DNA of 64,000 nt from Flavivirga spongiicola (GTDB lineage: Bacteria; Bacteroidota; Bacteroidia; Flavobacteriales; Flavobacteriaceae): NCBI RefSeq assembly GCF_030540825.1, contig NZ_JAUOEO010000001.1, forward strand, positions 655,001-719,000, in the 5' to 3' direction. Every line of letters begins with the position of its first letter. Positions within the stretch are counted from its first letter, which is position 1. Made by a program: the position numbers and the translations under genes. A model generated the notes under the pieces. It worked only from the letters and a program-made list of their open reading frames with translations, made no database searches and was not told the origin of the DNA. Positions 1-9,670 of the stretch are shown here, in pieces.

Positions 1-2183
1 TCTTTTGTTAATCTTACAAAATTAACAGCGTAACCAGAAACACGAATTGTTAATTGTGGGTATTCCTCTGGGTGCTCCATAGCATCAATCAATGTTTCCT
101 TGTTTAATACATTGACATTAATATGTTGTGCGTTTCTAGAGAAATAACCGTCTAAAATGGTTGCTAAATTTTCTATTCTGTCTTCATCATTTGCTCCTAA
201 AGATTTAGGTACTATTGAGAAGGTATTTGAAATACCATCTTGAGAATCTTTATAATCAATTTTAGCAACTGAGTTTAATGATGCAATGGCTCCTTGAGAA
301 TCACGACCGTGCATTGGATTAGCCCCTGGTGCAAATGGAATCCCTTTTGCTCTACCATCTGGCGTCGCTCCAGTTTTCTTTCCATAGGCTACATTCGATG
401 TGATTGTTAATACAGACATTGTGGGTTCCGCATTTTTATAAACCGCTAATTGCTTCAATTCATCATTAAAATTGGCAACAGCATTTGCGGCTAAAACATC
501 CACTCTATCATCATCATTACCATAGCATGGGAAGTCACCTTCAATTTTAAAATCTACCGTTAAACCTTCTTCATTTCTTATTGGTTTTACTTTAGCGTAT
601 TTAATTGCCGAAAGTGAGTCTGCTACAATTGATAAACCTGCTATACCGTAAGCAATATTAATACTTGGATTCGTATCGATTAATGCCATTTGAGCTTTTT
701 CGTAATAGTATTTGTCATGCATGTAGTGAATAATGTTCATAGAGTCATTATAAACACGCGCGACATCTTTCATAGCTATTTTAAAGTTAGCCATGACATT
801 ATCAAAATCTAAATATTCACCACAGTCGCAAGCTTCAATACCATCAACCATTTGAGTTCCTGTTATTTCACAACGCCCACCATTAATAGCTAATAATAAT
901 GTTTTAGCTAGGTTGGTACGTGCACCAAAGAATTGGATTGATTTTCCTAATGACTGATGAGAAACACAACAAGCAATTCCGTAATCATCAGAACCTCTGC
1001 TTTTTCTCATTAGAGCATCATTTTCAAATTGAATTGATGATGTGTCTATTGATACTTTAGCACAGTAATCTTTGAAGTTTTGTGGCAGGTCTTCAGACCA
1101 AAGGATGGTCATATTAGGTTCTGGCGAAGGTCCTAAGTTATATAAGGTATTCAAGAAACGGAAAGAGGTTTTAGTTACCTTAGTTCTTCCATCATCAAAC
1201 ATACCTCCAATAGCTTCTGTTACCCAAGTTGGGTCTCCTGCGAATATTTCATCATAAGCACTCATTCTTAAATGGCGCACCATACGAAGTTTCATAACAA
1301 ACTGATCTATATATTCCTGAGCTTCTTCCTCAGTAATAAGACCTTCTTGTAAATCATTTTCAATAAAAACATCTAAAAATGTAGACACATTACCCAAAGA
1401 CATGGCTGCGCCATCTTGTTCCTTTACGGCAGCTAAGTAAGCCATGTACGTCCATTGTACTGCTTCTCTTGCATTTTCAGCAGGACGACTTAAGTCTAAA
1501 TCATATTTAGCACCTAATACAATCATTTCTTTCAATGCTCTTATTTGCTCAGAAACTTCTTCACGTAAACGAATAACAGCATCACTCATAGGACCTTCAA
1601 TCTTATCTAAATCTACCTGTTTAGATTTAATTAAGAAGTCAACTCCATATAAGGCTACACGACGATAATCACCAATAATTCTACCTCTGGCATAATTATC
1701 TGGCAATCCTGTTAAAAAACCCAATGAACGGTATTTCTTAATTTCCTTTGTATAGGCATCAAAAACACCATCATTATGTGTTTTAACATATTTAGAAAAT
1801 AACTCTGTTAATGCATCATTAGGTTTTACCCCATGTTCTGATAATGCTTTTTGAACCACTTTAAAACCTCCAAAAGGTTTCATAGTTCGTTTTAACAACT
1901 CATCCGTTTGCAACCCTACAATCACTTCATTTTCTCTGTCAATATATCCAGCATTAAAGGCACTAACAGTCGAAACTGTTTCAGTATCGATTGAGCGTAC
2001 TCCATTACTTCGTCGCTCTTCTTTAGTAGCTTCTTTACAAATTTCCCATAATTTCTGAGTTCTTGTACTTGGACCAACCAAAAAACCTGCCGTTCCGTGA
2101 TAAGGAGTAATATTATTAATAACAAAATCTCTTATATCGACTTTCTCAGTCCAAATTCCGTATTTAAATTGTTTTACTTCCAT
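1..2183 (-). CDS. pflB: Formate C-acetyltransferase (pyruvate formate-lyase), 3' end cut by window
   Basis: Glycyl-radical enzyme that converts pyruvate and CoA to formate and acetyl-CoA during anaerobic growth; cytoplasmic. The minus frame is open from ATG at 2183 to the window edge, giving 727 residues, and the family has about 740-760, so only the last few codons are missing. Visible motifs are the adjacent catalytic cysteines C405-C406 in GIACCVS and the radical-bearing glycine G717 in RVSGYA. The N-terminus ([20 protein letters not shown]) is typical. The activase gene would be expected beyond position 1 but is not in the window. The promoter carries an FNR-type palindrome at 2266-2277, which fits induction at low oxygen. 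Identification is secure. Confidence 0.96.
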   Translation of the reverse strand, partial: MEVKQFKYGIWTEKVDIRDFVINNITPYHGTAGFLVGPSTRTQKLWEICKEATKEERRSNGVRSIDTETVSTVSAFNAGYIDRENEVIVGLQTDELLKRTMKPFGGFKVVQKALSEHGVKPNDALTELFSKYVKTHNDGVFDAYTKEIKKYRSLGFLTGLPDNYARGRIIGDYRRVALYGVDFLIKSKQVDLDKIEGPMSDAVIRLREEVSEQIRALKEMIVLGAKYDLDLSRPAENAREAVQWTYMAYLAAVKEQDGAAMSLGNVSTFLDVFIENDLQEGLITEEEAQEYIDQFVMKLRMVRHLRMSAYDEIFAGDPTWVTEAIGGMFDDGRTKVTKTSFRFLNTLYNLGPSPEPNMTILWSEDLPQNFKDYCAKVSIDTSSIQFENDALMRKSRGSDDYGIACCVSHQSLGKSIQFFGARTNLAKTLLLAINGGRCEITGTQMVDGIEACDCGEYLDFDNVMANFKIAMKDVARVYNDSMNIIHYMHDKYYYEKAQMALIDTNPSINIAYGIAGLSIVADSLSAIKYAKVKPIRNEEGLTVDFKIEGDFPCYGNDDDRVDVLAANAVANFNDELKQLAVYKNAEPTMSVLTITSNVAYGKKTGATPDGRAKGIPFAPGANPMHGRDSQGAIASLNSVAKIDYKDSQDGISNTFSIVPKSLGANDEDRIENLATILDGYFSRNAQHINVNVLNKETLIDAMEHPEEYPQLTIRVSGYAVNFVRLTK

Positions 2184-2234
2184 TGTTTTATTTTATTAAT
2201 ATTTTGAAAAAAAATCATGTTTGTTTTATACTTT

Positions 2235-2277
2235 CAAAAGTAAATACTGCGACTAATTATAAAACTGACAATTATCA
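2235..2277 (-). promoter_or_regulatory. FNR-dependent promoter of pflB
   Basis: Reading the minus strand, TGACAATTATCA (2266-2277) matches TGAYnnnnRTCA and is followed by a -7 box TACTTTTG (2235-2242). The palindrome centre is 36.5 bp from the last base of the -7 box, so it would sit near -41.5, the classic class II activator position. The same spacing recurs at ccoI, ccoS and hemN. The start site near 2230 is inferred. Confidence 0.8.
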
Positions 2278-2762
2278 GTAAACACTCAAACCTATTACAG
2301 GGTTTTTCACGAAAACGTTTGAGTTGTTAGGCTTTAAAAATAAAATATTTACACTTTTAACTTTTGTATTTATAAAAAGTTAAAAGAAAATATATATTTC
2401 ATGTAATTCTACTACTCTTGATTGCATTTAGATGCAGTTTTCATAATAATTAAAAATAATTGTGCTTATTTCACAACAATAAACGACATATGGTAAATGA
2501 AGTTTAGAAATACATCTTCTAAAACATCTAAGGATTATGGTGTCATACTCTCATTTTATGCACTCAATTGGTATCTGATAAAATTACATATGCTTCGTTA
2601 AGACAATCTATTTTATTATAGTACTACAATCTAGAAAAGGTCTCACCAAAATCTGCCAATTAAAAATTTTAATACTATTTATAGTGTATACAATGTTATT
2701 AGTCTAAAAAACATAAGGTTAGTTTATTATTTCATTTATATTTAGTAAACATTAAAAAGTAA
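2278..2762. other. Intergenic region, divergent pflB/sulfatase
   Basis: About 485 bp of AT-rich DNA between the pflB promoter and the first sulfatase. No ORF, hairpin or known repeat was recognised. A weak -7-like TATATTTA lies roughly 25-30 bp before the sulfatase start. Confidence 0.5.
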
Positions 2763-4616
2763 ATGAAATACAATTTAAGGCCTCCTTTGACAAAAAAATG
2801 GATTAATATACTTCTCATATTAATTTGTATGCCATGTTTTGCACAAACCAAATCAAAACCCAATGTTATTATCATCTATACCGATGATCAAGGAGCTGTT
2901 GATTTAGGAAGTTATGGAGCCACAGATATTTACAGTCCAAATATTGATAAATTAGCTAAAGAAGGGACACGTTTTACCCAAGCTTATGTCGCAGCTCCAG
3001 TTTGTGCCCCATCAAGAGCTGCTTTACTCACAGGAAAGTATCCACAAAATGCAGGAGTTAATAGTAATACTTCTCACGTCCCGGGGTCTCATGGGATGCC
3101 TAACAACCAATATACACTAGCTGAACTATTTAAAGACCAAGGCTATAAAACAGGTCATATTGGTAAATGGCATTTAGGTATGAGTGCAGAAACGTCTCCT
3201 AATGCTCAGGGCTTTGATTATTCCTTTGGACATTTAAGAGGCTGCATTGACAATTACTCACATTATTTCTTTTGGGCTGGACCAAATATTCATGATCTCT
3301 ATGAAAATGGAAAAGAAGTATTTTACGACGGTCAATATTTTCCTGATTTAGCTTCCGATCGAGCTTTGCAATATGTTGAAGACCATAAAAGCGATCCTTT
3401 TTTTATGTTCTACGCTATAAATATGCCGCATTATCCCTATCAGCCAACACAAAAATGGAGAGACTATTACAAAGAAGTTGAAAAGCCAAGAGGCGATTAT
3501 GCTGCTTTTATTTCAACTATTGATGAACGCATTGGTTTTTTAATTAATAAATTAGAAACTTTAGGTATAAGAGATAATACAATTATAGTATACCAGTCTG
3601 ATAATGGTTATTCTACAGAAATGCGTGCTTTTAATGGAGGTGGTAGCTCTGGTCCCTATAGAGGTGCTAAAAGTAGTCTGTTTGAAGGTGGTATAAGACT
3701 TCCTGCTATTATTAGCTGGAAAAATAATTTACCTCAAAATATTGTAAATGATGAGTTTTTAGTAAACATAGACTGGTTGCCAACTCTAGCAAATTTATGT
3801 GACTTTAATAATTTGCCAAAAAACATTGACGGGAAAGACTTATCTAAAATGATTAAAAAGCCTAATACGGTATCACCAAGAACCAATGCCTTTTGGAAAT
3901 ATGGTAACCAATGGGCAGTTAGAAAAGAAAATTGGAAACTTATAGGTTATCCAAAAGACACATCGCATAAAGGAGAGCTAGATTTAGAGCATGACGCCTT
4001 ATTCCTATCAAATCTAGATGAAGATGTTTCTGAAATGGAAAATTTAGCAAATAAATACCCTGAAGTTGTAGAAGCATTGAAAACCGAATACATGTCTTGG
4101 GAACATGGACAGGCATCAGACATACCTAAAAAATCTGTGGTTATAAATCATTTAGGAAAAAGTAAAAAAATTAAAGACATTAAAAAGCTTCATAATAAAT
4201 ATAAAAATATTGAAGTATTACTTGATGGTAAACGTGGTTATAATGATTTTAGTTCTGGACAATGGATTGGACAAGAAGGAAAAGATTTAGAATTTGTGAT
4301 AGACCTAAACACTTCTCAATCAATTTCAAATATAAACCTTGGGTATTTACACAATCCATCTAACTGGATTTATGCTCCTAACACATTTGAAGCTAGTTTC
4401 TCGAATGATGGTAAGACCTATAATAATACCATAAAATCAAATACACCTTCCCGAATACATAATAAAAATAACTTCATTGATAAACTGTCTATTAAAACAA
4501 AACAACAAGCAAGATATATAAAAATAAATATAAAAGGCATTACCAAAATCCCTGAAAACAATGAAGGTGCTGGTAGCCAAGGTTGGGTATTTATTGATGA
4601 AATAATAATAAACTAA
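2763..4616 (+). CDS. Secreted S1-family sulfatase with C-terminal F5/8-type domain
   Basis: Formylglycine-dependent sulfatase that hydrolyses sulfate esters, probably on an algal polysaccharide. Residues 1-28 are a signal peptide (hydrophobic run ending CFAQ). Metal-binding Asp pair D41-D42 (YTDDQG), and C81 in the CAPSR signature is the residue converted to formylglycine; GKWHLG follows. The sulfatase domain runs to about residue 460. The last ~140 residues (LLDGKRGYNDFSSGQWIG onward) look like a galactose-binding/F5-8C carbohydrate-binding domain. Length is 617 aa. It is followed 3 bp later by a second sulfatase, so the two are co-transcribed. The substrate cannot be read from sequence, and no SusC/SusD pair or formylglycine-generating enzyme lies in the window. 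Confidence 0.93.
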   Translation: MKYNLRPPLTKKWINILLILICMPCFAQTKSKPNVIIIYTDDQGAVDLGSYGATDIYSPNIDKLAKEGTRFTQAYVAAPVCAPSRAALLTGKYPQNAGVNSNTSHVPGSHGMPNNQYTLAELFKDQGYKTGHIGKWHLGMSAETSPNAQGFDYSFGHLRGCIDNYSHYFFWAGPNIHDLYENGKEVFYDGQYFPDLASDRALQYVEDHKSDPFFMFYAINMPHYPYQPTQKWRDYYKEVEKPRGDYAAFISTIDERIGFLINKLETLGIRDNTIIVYQSDNGYSTEMRAFNGGGSSGPYRGAKSSLFEGGIRLPAIISWKNNLPQNIVNDEFLVNIDWLPTLANLCDFNNLPKNIDGKDLSKMIKKPNTVSPRTNAFWKYGNQWAVRKENWKLIGYPKDTSHKGELDLEHDALFLSNLDEDVSEMENLANKYPEVVEALKTEYMSWEHGQASDIPKKSVVINHLGKSKKIKDIKKLHNKYKNIEVLLDGKRGYNDFSSGQWIGQEGKDLEFVIDLNTSQSISNINLGYLHNPSNWIYAPNTFEASFSNDGKTYNNTIKSNTPSRIHNKNNFIDKLSIKTKQQARYIKINIKGITKIPENNEGAGSQGWVFIDEIIIN

Positions 4617-4619
4617 TTA

Positions 4620-6185
4620 ATGAAAAAGCATTTACATATACTAACAGCCACCATCTTAATATTATTAACAGTACTTAGCTGTAAATCTGAAAAAGAGCAG
4701 GATGTAAAGAAACCAAATATCCTCTTTATAATGTCTGATGATCATACCTCACAAGCTTGGGGAATTTACGGGGGTATTTTAAAAGATTATGTTAAAAATA
4801 AAAGTATTAGTCGATTAGCTGATGAAGGTATCATACTAAATAATGCCTTCTGCACCAACTCTATTTGCGTACCTAGTAGAGCCAGTATTCTTACGGGACA
4901 ATACAGTAATAAAAATGGTGTATATACACTTAGTGATGCCTTACAACCAGATAGCTTAAATATAGCAAAAGTGTTAAGTGAAAATGGTTATCAAACGGCT
5001 CTTATCGGAAAATGGCATTTAAAAAAAGAACCTTCTGGTTTCGACCATTATAATATTTTACATGATCAAGGACGTTATTGGGATCCTATTCTAAGAACCA
5101 AAAAAAACTTCCATAAACCTCCAGAAGCATGGGATGTGCACAAAGGATTTTCAACAGATGTTATTACCCAACTATCTCTAAATTGGCTAAGTCAAAGAGA
5201 TAAAGAAAAACCATTTATGTTAATGACACACTTTAAAGCAACACATGAACCTTTCGATTATCCTAAACGCTTTGATGATTTATATAAAGATATTGAGATA
5301 CCAGAACCGGTATCCTTATTTGACTTTTCTCCGGAAACCACAGGGCGTAGTTTTCCTGGTCAGCAATTAGAAAATTTGAGTTGGCGTTACGAACAAGCAT
5401 CAAACGATCCTGAAAAATGGTGGTGTAAATATCCCGGACTTCCGTTTTATACTAAAAATATGGATAGTATTACGGCTCGTAAAGCTACCTATCAAAAATT
5501 TGTTAAAGACTTTTTACGATCTGGCGCAGCTATTGATGATAATATTGGTAAAATTCTAGATTATTTAGAAACCTCTGGTTTAGCTCAAAACACAATAGTT
5601 ATCTACACCGCGGATCAAGGTTATTTTTTAGGAGAGCATGGTTTTTTTGATAAACGTTTAATATATGATGAATCGCTACGCATGCCTTTTGTAATAAGAT
5701 ATCCTAAAGAAGTTCCTGCTGGTAAGCGTTTAGATGATATTATTTTAAATATAGATTTTCCTGCACTATTTGCAGACTATGCAGGAGTAAAGATTCCAGA
5801 ATCGATGCAAGGTGAAAGTTTTCGTAACAACCTTAAAGGTGAAACTCCTGAACATTGGAGAACATCAGTCTATTACAGATATTGGACAAATCATCCTGTT
5901 AGGCCAGGTCATTTTGGGATACGAAACAAAAGGTACAAATTAGCGCTCTTTTATGGACAATCCCTAGATATGACAGGCTCATCAAAAGAATCTACAGCTC
6001 CTGCCTGGGAATTTTATGATTTAGAAAAAGACTCACATGAAAATTATAATGCATACCATGATGAATCTTATTCTGATATTATAAAAGACATGAAACTTGA
6101 GTTAATAAAGCTTCGTGAAGAATATGAAGACACAGATGAAAAATATACTGTTCTTCAAGATATTTTTGATAAGTATTGGAATTAA
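4620..6185 (+). CDS. S1-family sulfatase lipoprotein
   Basis: Second formylglycine-dependent sulfatase of the pair, 521 aa. An SPII signal (LLTVLSC, C21) predicts an outer-membrane-linked or periplasmic lipoprotein. D40-D41 (MSDDH) bind the metal. C83 in CVPSR is the formylglycine precursor, and IGKWHL and the late YTADQGYFLGEHG motif are typical of the family. The C-terminus (FYDLEKDSHENYNAYHD) matches the DUF4976-like tail common in Bacteroidetes sulfatases. The start lies 3 bp after the upstream sulfatase stop, so the pair forms one operon. The two proteins differ strongly in sequence and probably act on different sulfate positions; that is inference. Confidence 0.93.
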   Translation: MKKHLHILTATILILLTVLSCKSEKEQDVKKPNILFIMSDDHTSQAWGIYGGILKDYVKNKSISRLADEGIILNNAFCTNSICVPSRASILTGQYSNKNGVYTLSDALQPDSLNIAKVLSENGYQTALIGKWHLKKEPSGFDHYNILHDQGRYWDPILRTKKNFHKPPEAWDVHKGFSTDVITQLSLNWLSQRDKEKPFMLMTHFKATHEPFDYPKRFDDLYKDIEIPEPVSLFDFSPETTGRSFPGQQLENLSWRYEQASNDPEKWWCKYPGLPFYTKNMDSITARKATYQKFVKDFLRSGAAIDDNIGKILDYLETSGLAQNTIVIYTADQGYFLGEHGFFDKRLIYDESLRMPFVIRYPKEVPAGKRLDDIILNIDFPALFADYAGVKIPESMQGESFRNNLKGETPEHWRTSVYYRYWTNHPVRPGHFGIRNKRYKLALFYGQSLDMTGSSKESTAPAWEFYDLEKDSHENYNAYHDESYSDIIKDMKLELIKLREEYEDTDEKYTVLQDIFDKYWN

Positions 6186-6269
6186 CAAAAAATTAAACTT
6201 CTACTATTTTAATCAATTTGAAAATCCCTTTTAATTTCATACTTTGCAAAGAAACTTTTCAAATAGCAA

Positions 6270-8039
6270 ATGGCAGACGTTACAAGAATTTTTGATTTTC
6301 CTTATTATCAGTTAGAAACTTATAATTTAGATAAAGCACTCACCTCTAAATATAATGGTGAATGGCATTCTATTTCAACTCAAGAATACATTAATCAAGC
6401 GAATGCTATTAGCAGAGGCTTGTTACGTTTAGGTGTTCAGCCAAATGATAAAATAGCTGTTATTTCTTCAACAAATAGAACTGAATGGAATGTTTTAGAC
6501 ATAGGAGTCCTTCAAACCGGTGCGCAAAATGTGCCTATATATCCAACGATTGCTGCAGAAGATTACGAATATATTTTAAATCATTCTGAAGCTATTTACT
6601 GCTTTGTTTCTGATGCTGAAGTTTTGGATAAATTAAATACTATTAAAGGCAATACAAAACTTAAGGGCATCTATACTTTTAATGATATTAAAGGTGAAAA
6701 CAGTTGGAAAGACGTTTTAAAATTAGGTGAAGACCCAAGTAATCAAAACGAAGTTGATGCCAGAAAAGAAGTTGTTAAACCTCATGACTTAGCCACTTTA
6801 ATTTATACTTCTGGTACTACTGGCAAACCAAAAGGTGTGATGCTGTCTCATAACAATCTGGTATCTAACGTGTTAGATAGCTTATCTCGAGTTCCTTTAG
6901 ATATAGGTAAATCTAAAGCGTTAAGTTTCTTACCCGTATGCCATGTTTTTGAAAGAATGATATTATACCTATATCAATATTGTGGTATAGAAATATACTT
7001 TGCTGAAAGTATCGAAACTATAAGTGATAACTTAAAAGATGTTAAACCAAATATCATGACAGCTGTACCTAGGCTTTATGAAAAAATGTATGATAAAATA
7101 ATCGCCAAGGGAACCGAATTAAAAGGTATAAAAAAGGTATTGTTTTTCTGGGCCGTAAACTTAGGTTTAAAATATGAGCCTTATGGTAAAAATGGCTGGT
7201 GGTATGAATTTCAATTAAAAATAGCAAACAAGCTTATTTTTAATAAATGGCGAGATGCCTTAGGAGGAAATATTAACACTTTAGTATCTGGAAGTGCTGC
7301 CCTACAACAGCGATTAATTAGAGTGTTTTCTGCTGCGAAAATGGAAATACTCGAAGGGTATGGATTAACAGAAACATCTCCTGTAATATCTGTGAATTGT
7401 CCGCATAATGCAGGCATTAAAATTGGAACTGTTGGACGAATTATAGACAACGTTGAAGTAAAAATAGCAAATGATGGAGAAATTCTAGTAAAAGGTCCTA
7501 ATGTCATGCTGGGCTATTTTAAAGATTCTGAAAAAACTAAGGAAGTCATGACTGGAGACTATTTTCATACAGGTGATATCGGGGAAGTTGACAACGACAA
7601 TTTCTTAAAAATTACCGACCGTAAAAAAGAAATGTTCAAAACATCTGGTGGAAAATATGTGGCACCCTCATTATTAGAAAATCAATTTAAACAATCAAGG
7701 TTTATTGAACAAATAATGATTATTGGAGAAGGCGAGAAAATGCCAGCTGCATTAATTCAACTTAATTTTGAATTTGTTGAAGAATGGGCAAGGCGACATG
7801 ATATCACATTTCAATCTAACAACGACATCATCACTAATCCTCAATTATTAGAGCGTATTCAAGAAGAAATTGACGATGCTAATAAAAACTTTGGTAAATG
7901 GGAACAAATTAAAAAATTCGAAATCACCCAAGATATCTGGTCTATTGATTCTGGTCATTTAACACCTACAATGAAAATGAGAAGAAAAGTGATTAAAGCA
8001 AAATATGCAGATTTAATAGAAAAAATCTACAGGTCATAA
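6270..8039 (+). CDS. fadD: Long-chain acyl-CoA synthetase (AMP-forming)
   Basis: Activates fatty acids to acyl-CoA with ATP, feeding beta-oxidation. The 589-aa protein has the ANL-superfamily P-loop YTSGTTGKPKG at residues 179-189, the A5-type motif GYGLTETSP near residue 355, the TGD motif near 434 and a C-terminal swivelling domain with a late lysine-rich segment (TPTMKMRRK). There is no signal peptide. It resembles the Bacteroidetes long-chain ligases more than short-chain acetate ligases. It stands alone, 85 bp after the sulfatases and convergent with the GH18 gene, but lies about 1 kb from the MarR-led beta-oxidation operon, which supports the fatty-acid assignment. No obvious copy of the MarR palindrome is present upstream. 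Confidence 0.92.
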   Translation: MADVTRIFDFPYYQLETYNLDKALTSKYNGEWHSISTQEYINQANAISRGLLRLGVQPNDKIAVISSTNRTEWNVLDIGVLQTGAQNVPIYPTIAAEDYEYILNHSEAIYCFVSDAEVLDKLNTIKGNTKLKGIYTFNDIKGENSWKDVLKLGEDPSNQNEVDARKEVVKPHDLATLIYTSGTTGKPKGVMLSHNNLVSNVLDSLSRVPLDIGKSKALSFLPVCHVFERMILYLYQYCGIEIYFAESIETISDNLKDVKPNIMTAVPRLYEKMYDKIIAKGTELKGIKKVLFFWAVNLGLKYEPYGKNGWWYEFQLKIANKLIFNKWRDALGGNINTLVSGSAALQQRLIRVFSAAKMEILEGYGLTETSPVISVNCPHNAGIKIGTVGRIIDNVEVKIANDGEILVKGPNVMLGYFKDSEKTKEVMTGDYFHTGDIGEVDNDNFLKITDRKKEMFKTSGGKYVAPSLLENQFKQSRFIEQIMIIGEGEKMPAALIQLNFEFVEEWARRHDITFQSNNDIITNPQLLERIQEEIDDANKNFGKWEQIKKFEITQDIWSIDSGHLTPTMKMRRKVIKAKYADLIEKIYRS

Positions 8040-8054
8040 TTTCAAAAAACACTA

Positions 8055-9074
8055 TTAATTACCGCACATGCCTGTTGTTTTAATACCTATAGAAGTATAT
8101 TCATCATGAATAGCATTTAAAAGAGAGTATTCATCAAATGAGTCTTGTCCCAATTCCCAAATCATAATGCCTCCAATTGATTTATCATTAGCTAGATTAA
8201 CTTTATATTTAATTGTTGACATGCCATTATAATATGATGTCCCTACATTATCTATATTAATATTGTTTATATTTTCTCTAATGATTTCATTATATGTAAA
8301 CGTATTAACTGTTGTTGAGTTCACAAAATTATATCCGTAAAAAGGGACTCCTAAATTTAATTTATTACTAGAAATTCCTATAGTGTTATTCCATAATGCT
8401 ATACCTTCTTTAGAAAACTGTAATGAACTATGCTGACCTGAATTTGAAGGTGCCCAAGGACCTGTAGCATCATAAGACATAATATTTATAAAATCAAAAA
8501 CACTAAGAGCAGCATCTGAAACATTACTATATCTGGTTTGGGGAAAAGCTACAGTAAGTAATTTATTATGGGCATTTAGGGCTTTATCTAGCTCTATTAC
8601 AAAACCACTATACCCTGACGTAACATGTTCCCATTCTAAATCTACATCTACACCATCTAAATTATTTGAAAGTACATAATCTACAATTTTAGCAATAAAT
8701 GCTGGTCTATTATCTGGTATATCTATCAAATTAGACCAATTCATTGTTTGTTCATTTGTTAAACCTGCCCCAGCTAAAGAAATACAAATAACAATATTAG
8801 CATTTGCTGACTTTGCATCAGATATTATAGAACTAATACTTGGCATTATAATATTTCCATTACTATCGGGATTTGCAAAGGCTAGGTTTAAATGCGTAAG
8901 CTTACAATATTCTATTTTGTTACTTAATGAAAATCTGTGTATAGGCAAATACCCTACTACTCTAGCTTTTTCCATATTAGTCTCTTCAACTTGAGGTTCA
9001 ACCTCTGTCTTTTCTTTATTACACGATAATATCAATAAAAATAGAATCGAATAATATAATATCTTGTAATTCAT
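8055..9074 (-). CDS. GH18 family glycosidase lipoprotein
   Basis: Predicted GH18 glycoside hydrolase (chitinase or endo-beta-N-acetylglucosaminidase type), 339 aa. A lipobox (LLILSC, C18) predicts surface or periplasmic anchoring. The catalytic DxxDxDxE motif is intact as DGVDVDLE at residues 140-147, with E147 the acid/base. MSYDATGPW and the late GIMIWELGQD strand complete the TIM barrel. There is no carbohydrate-binding module. A -7 box TATTTTTG lies at 9134-9141 on the minus strand. The gene is divergent from the marR operon, and the perfect palindrome 9163-9184 lies just upstream of its -33 region, so joint control is possible. Convergent with fadD with only 15 bp between stops. Confidence 0.9.
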   Translation of the reverse strand: MNYKILYYSILFLLILSCNKEKTEVEPQVEETNMEKARVVGYLPIHRFSLSNKIEYCKLTHLNLAFANPDSNGNIIMPSISSIISDAKSANANIVICISLAGAGLTNEQTMNWSNLIDIPDNRPAFIAKIVDYVLSNNLDGVDVDLEWEHVTSGYSGFVIELDKALNAHNKLLTVAFPQTRYSNVSDAALSVFDFINIMSYDATGPWAPSNSGQHSSLQFSKEGIALWNNTIGISSNKLNLGVPFYGYNFVNSTTVNTFTYNEIIRENINNINIDNVGTSYYNGMSTIKYKVNLANDKSIGGIMIWELGQDSFDEYSLLNAIHDEYTSIGIKTTGMCGN

Positions 9075-9162
9075 TTTATAAAGCTTACTTAAAATATTAA
9101 AAGTATTCTTTTTTCTGGCTATACTAACACACTCAAAAATATAAAAAAATTAATTTACTATT

Positions 9163-9184
9163 TTTATTATGCATGCATAATAAA
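9163..9184. promoter_or_regulatory. 22-bp perfect palindrome, likely MarR operator
   Basis: Each half reads TTTATTATGCA followed by its exact reverse complement, with no mismatch over 22 bp. It covers the -33 region of the marR promoter (-7 box TATATTTG at 9191-9198) and lies just upstream of the GH18 promoter. Size, symmetry and position suit a MarR-dimer operator with autorepression. The binding partner is inferred. Confidence 0.7.
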
Positions 9185-9217
9185 TTTTATTATATTTGGA
9201 ATCACCAACTAAATATC

Positions 9218-9661
9218 ATGAAAGACAAAACTATTGACTATATACTAAGAACGACATGGCTTACAGTACAAAAAATGTATAATGAAGAAGCTGCAAAATT
9301 TGAAAGTACTATGGCAACAGGCTTTACTTTATTAAGTATTGATCCTGAAAAAGGGACACCTTCAACTGCTTTAGGACCAAAAATGGGAATGGAAGCCACC
9401 AGTTTATCTAGAATATTAAAAACTATGGAATCTAAAGGGCTCATTGAACGTAAACCCAATCCGGAAGATGGTCGTGGTGTGATTATTTCTCTCACCGAAT
9501 TTGGCCTTGAAAAAAGGGACTATTCAAGAGATAAGGTTTTAACATTTAACGAATCTATAAGAAATAATATATCAGAAGAAAAACTGAACAGTTTTTACGA
9601 AGTAGCAGAAGTTATTAATGATATGGTAACAAATAAAAAAATATATAATCAAAATGGTTAG
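9218..9661 (+). CDS. MarR-family transcriptional regulator of the beta-oxidation operon
   Basis: Winged-helix regulator of 147 aa. The start at 9218 (MKDKTIDYILRTTWL) is chosen over an in-frame ATG at 9173 because the -7 promoter box TATATTTG lies at 9191-9198 and the upstream ATG falls inside the operator palindrome. The DNA-binding segment is the MGMEATSLSRILKTMESKGL helix-turn-helix followed by the wing RKPNPEDGRGVIISLTEFG. It is the first gene of an operon continuing with the dehydrogenase/hydratase 9 bp later. In many Flavobacteriaceae a MarR gene heads this operon. By analogy with other fatty-acid regulators it probably represses the operon until an acyl-CoA or fatty acid binds. The ligand is unknown. 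Confidence 0.88.
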   Translation: MKDKTIDYILRTTWLTVQKMYNEEAAKFESTMATGFTLLSIDPEKGTPSTALGPKMGMEATSLSRILKTMESKGLIERKPNPEDGRGVIISLTEFGLEKRDYSRDKVLTFNESIRNNISEEKLNSFYEVAEVINDMVTNKKIYNQNG

Positions 9662-9670
9662 TAGTATAAA

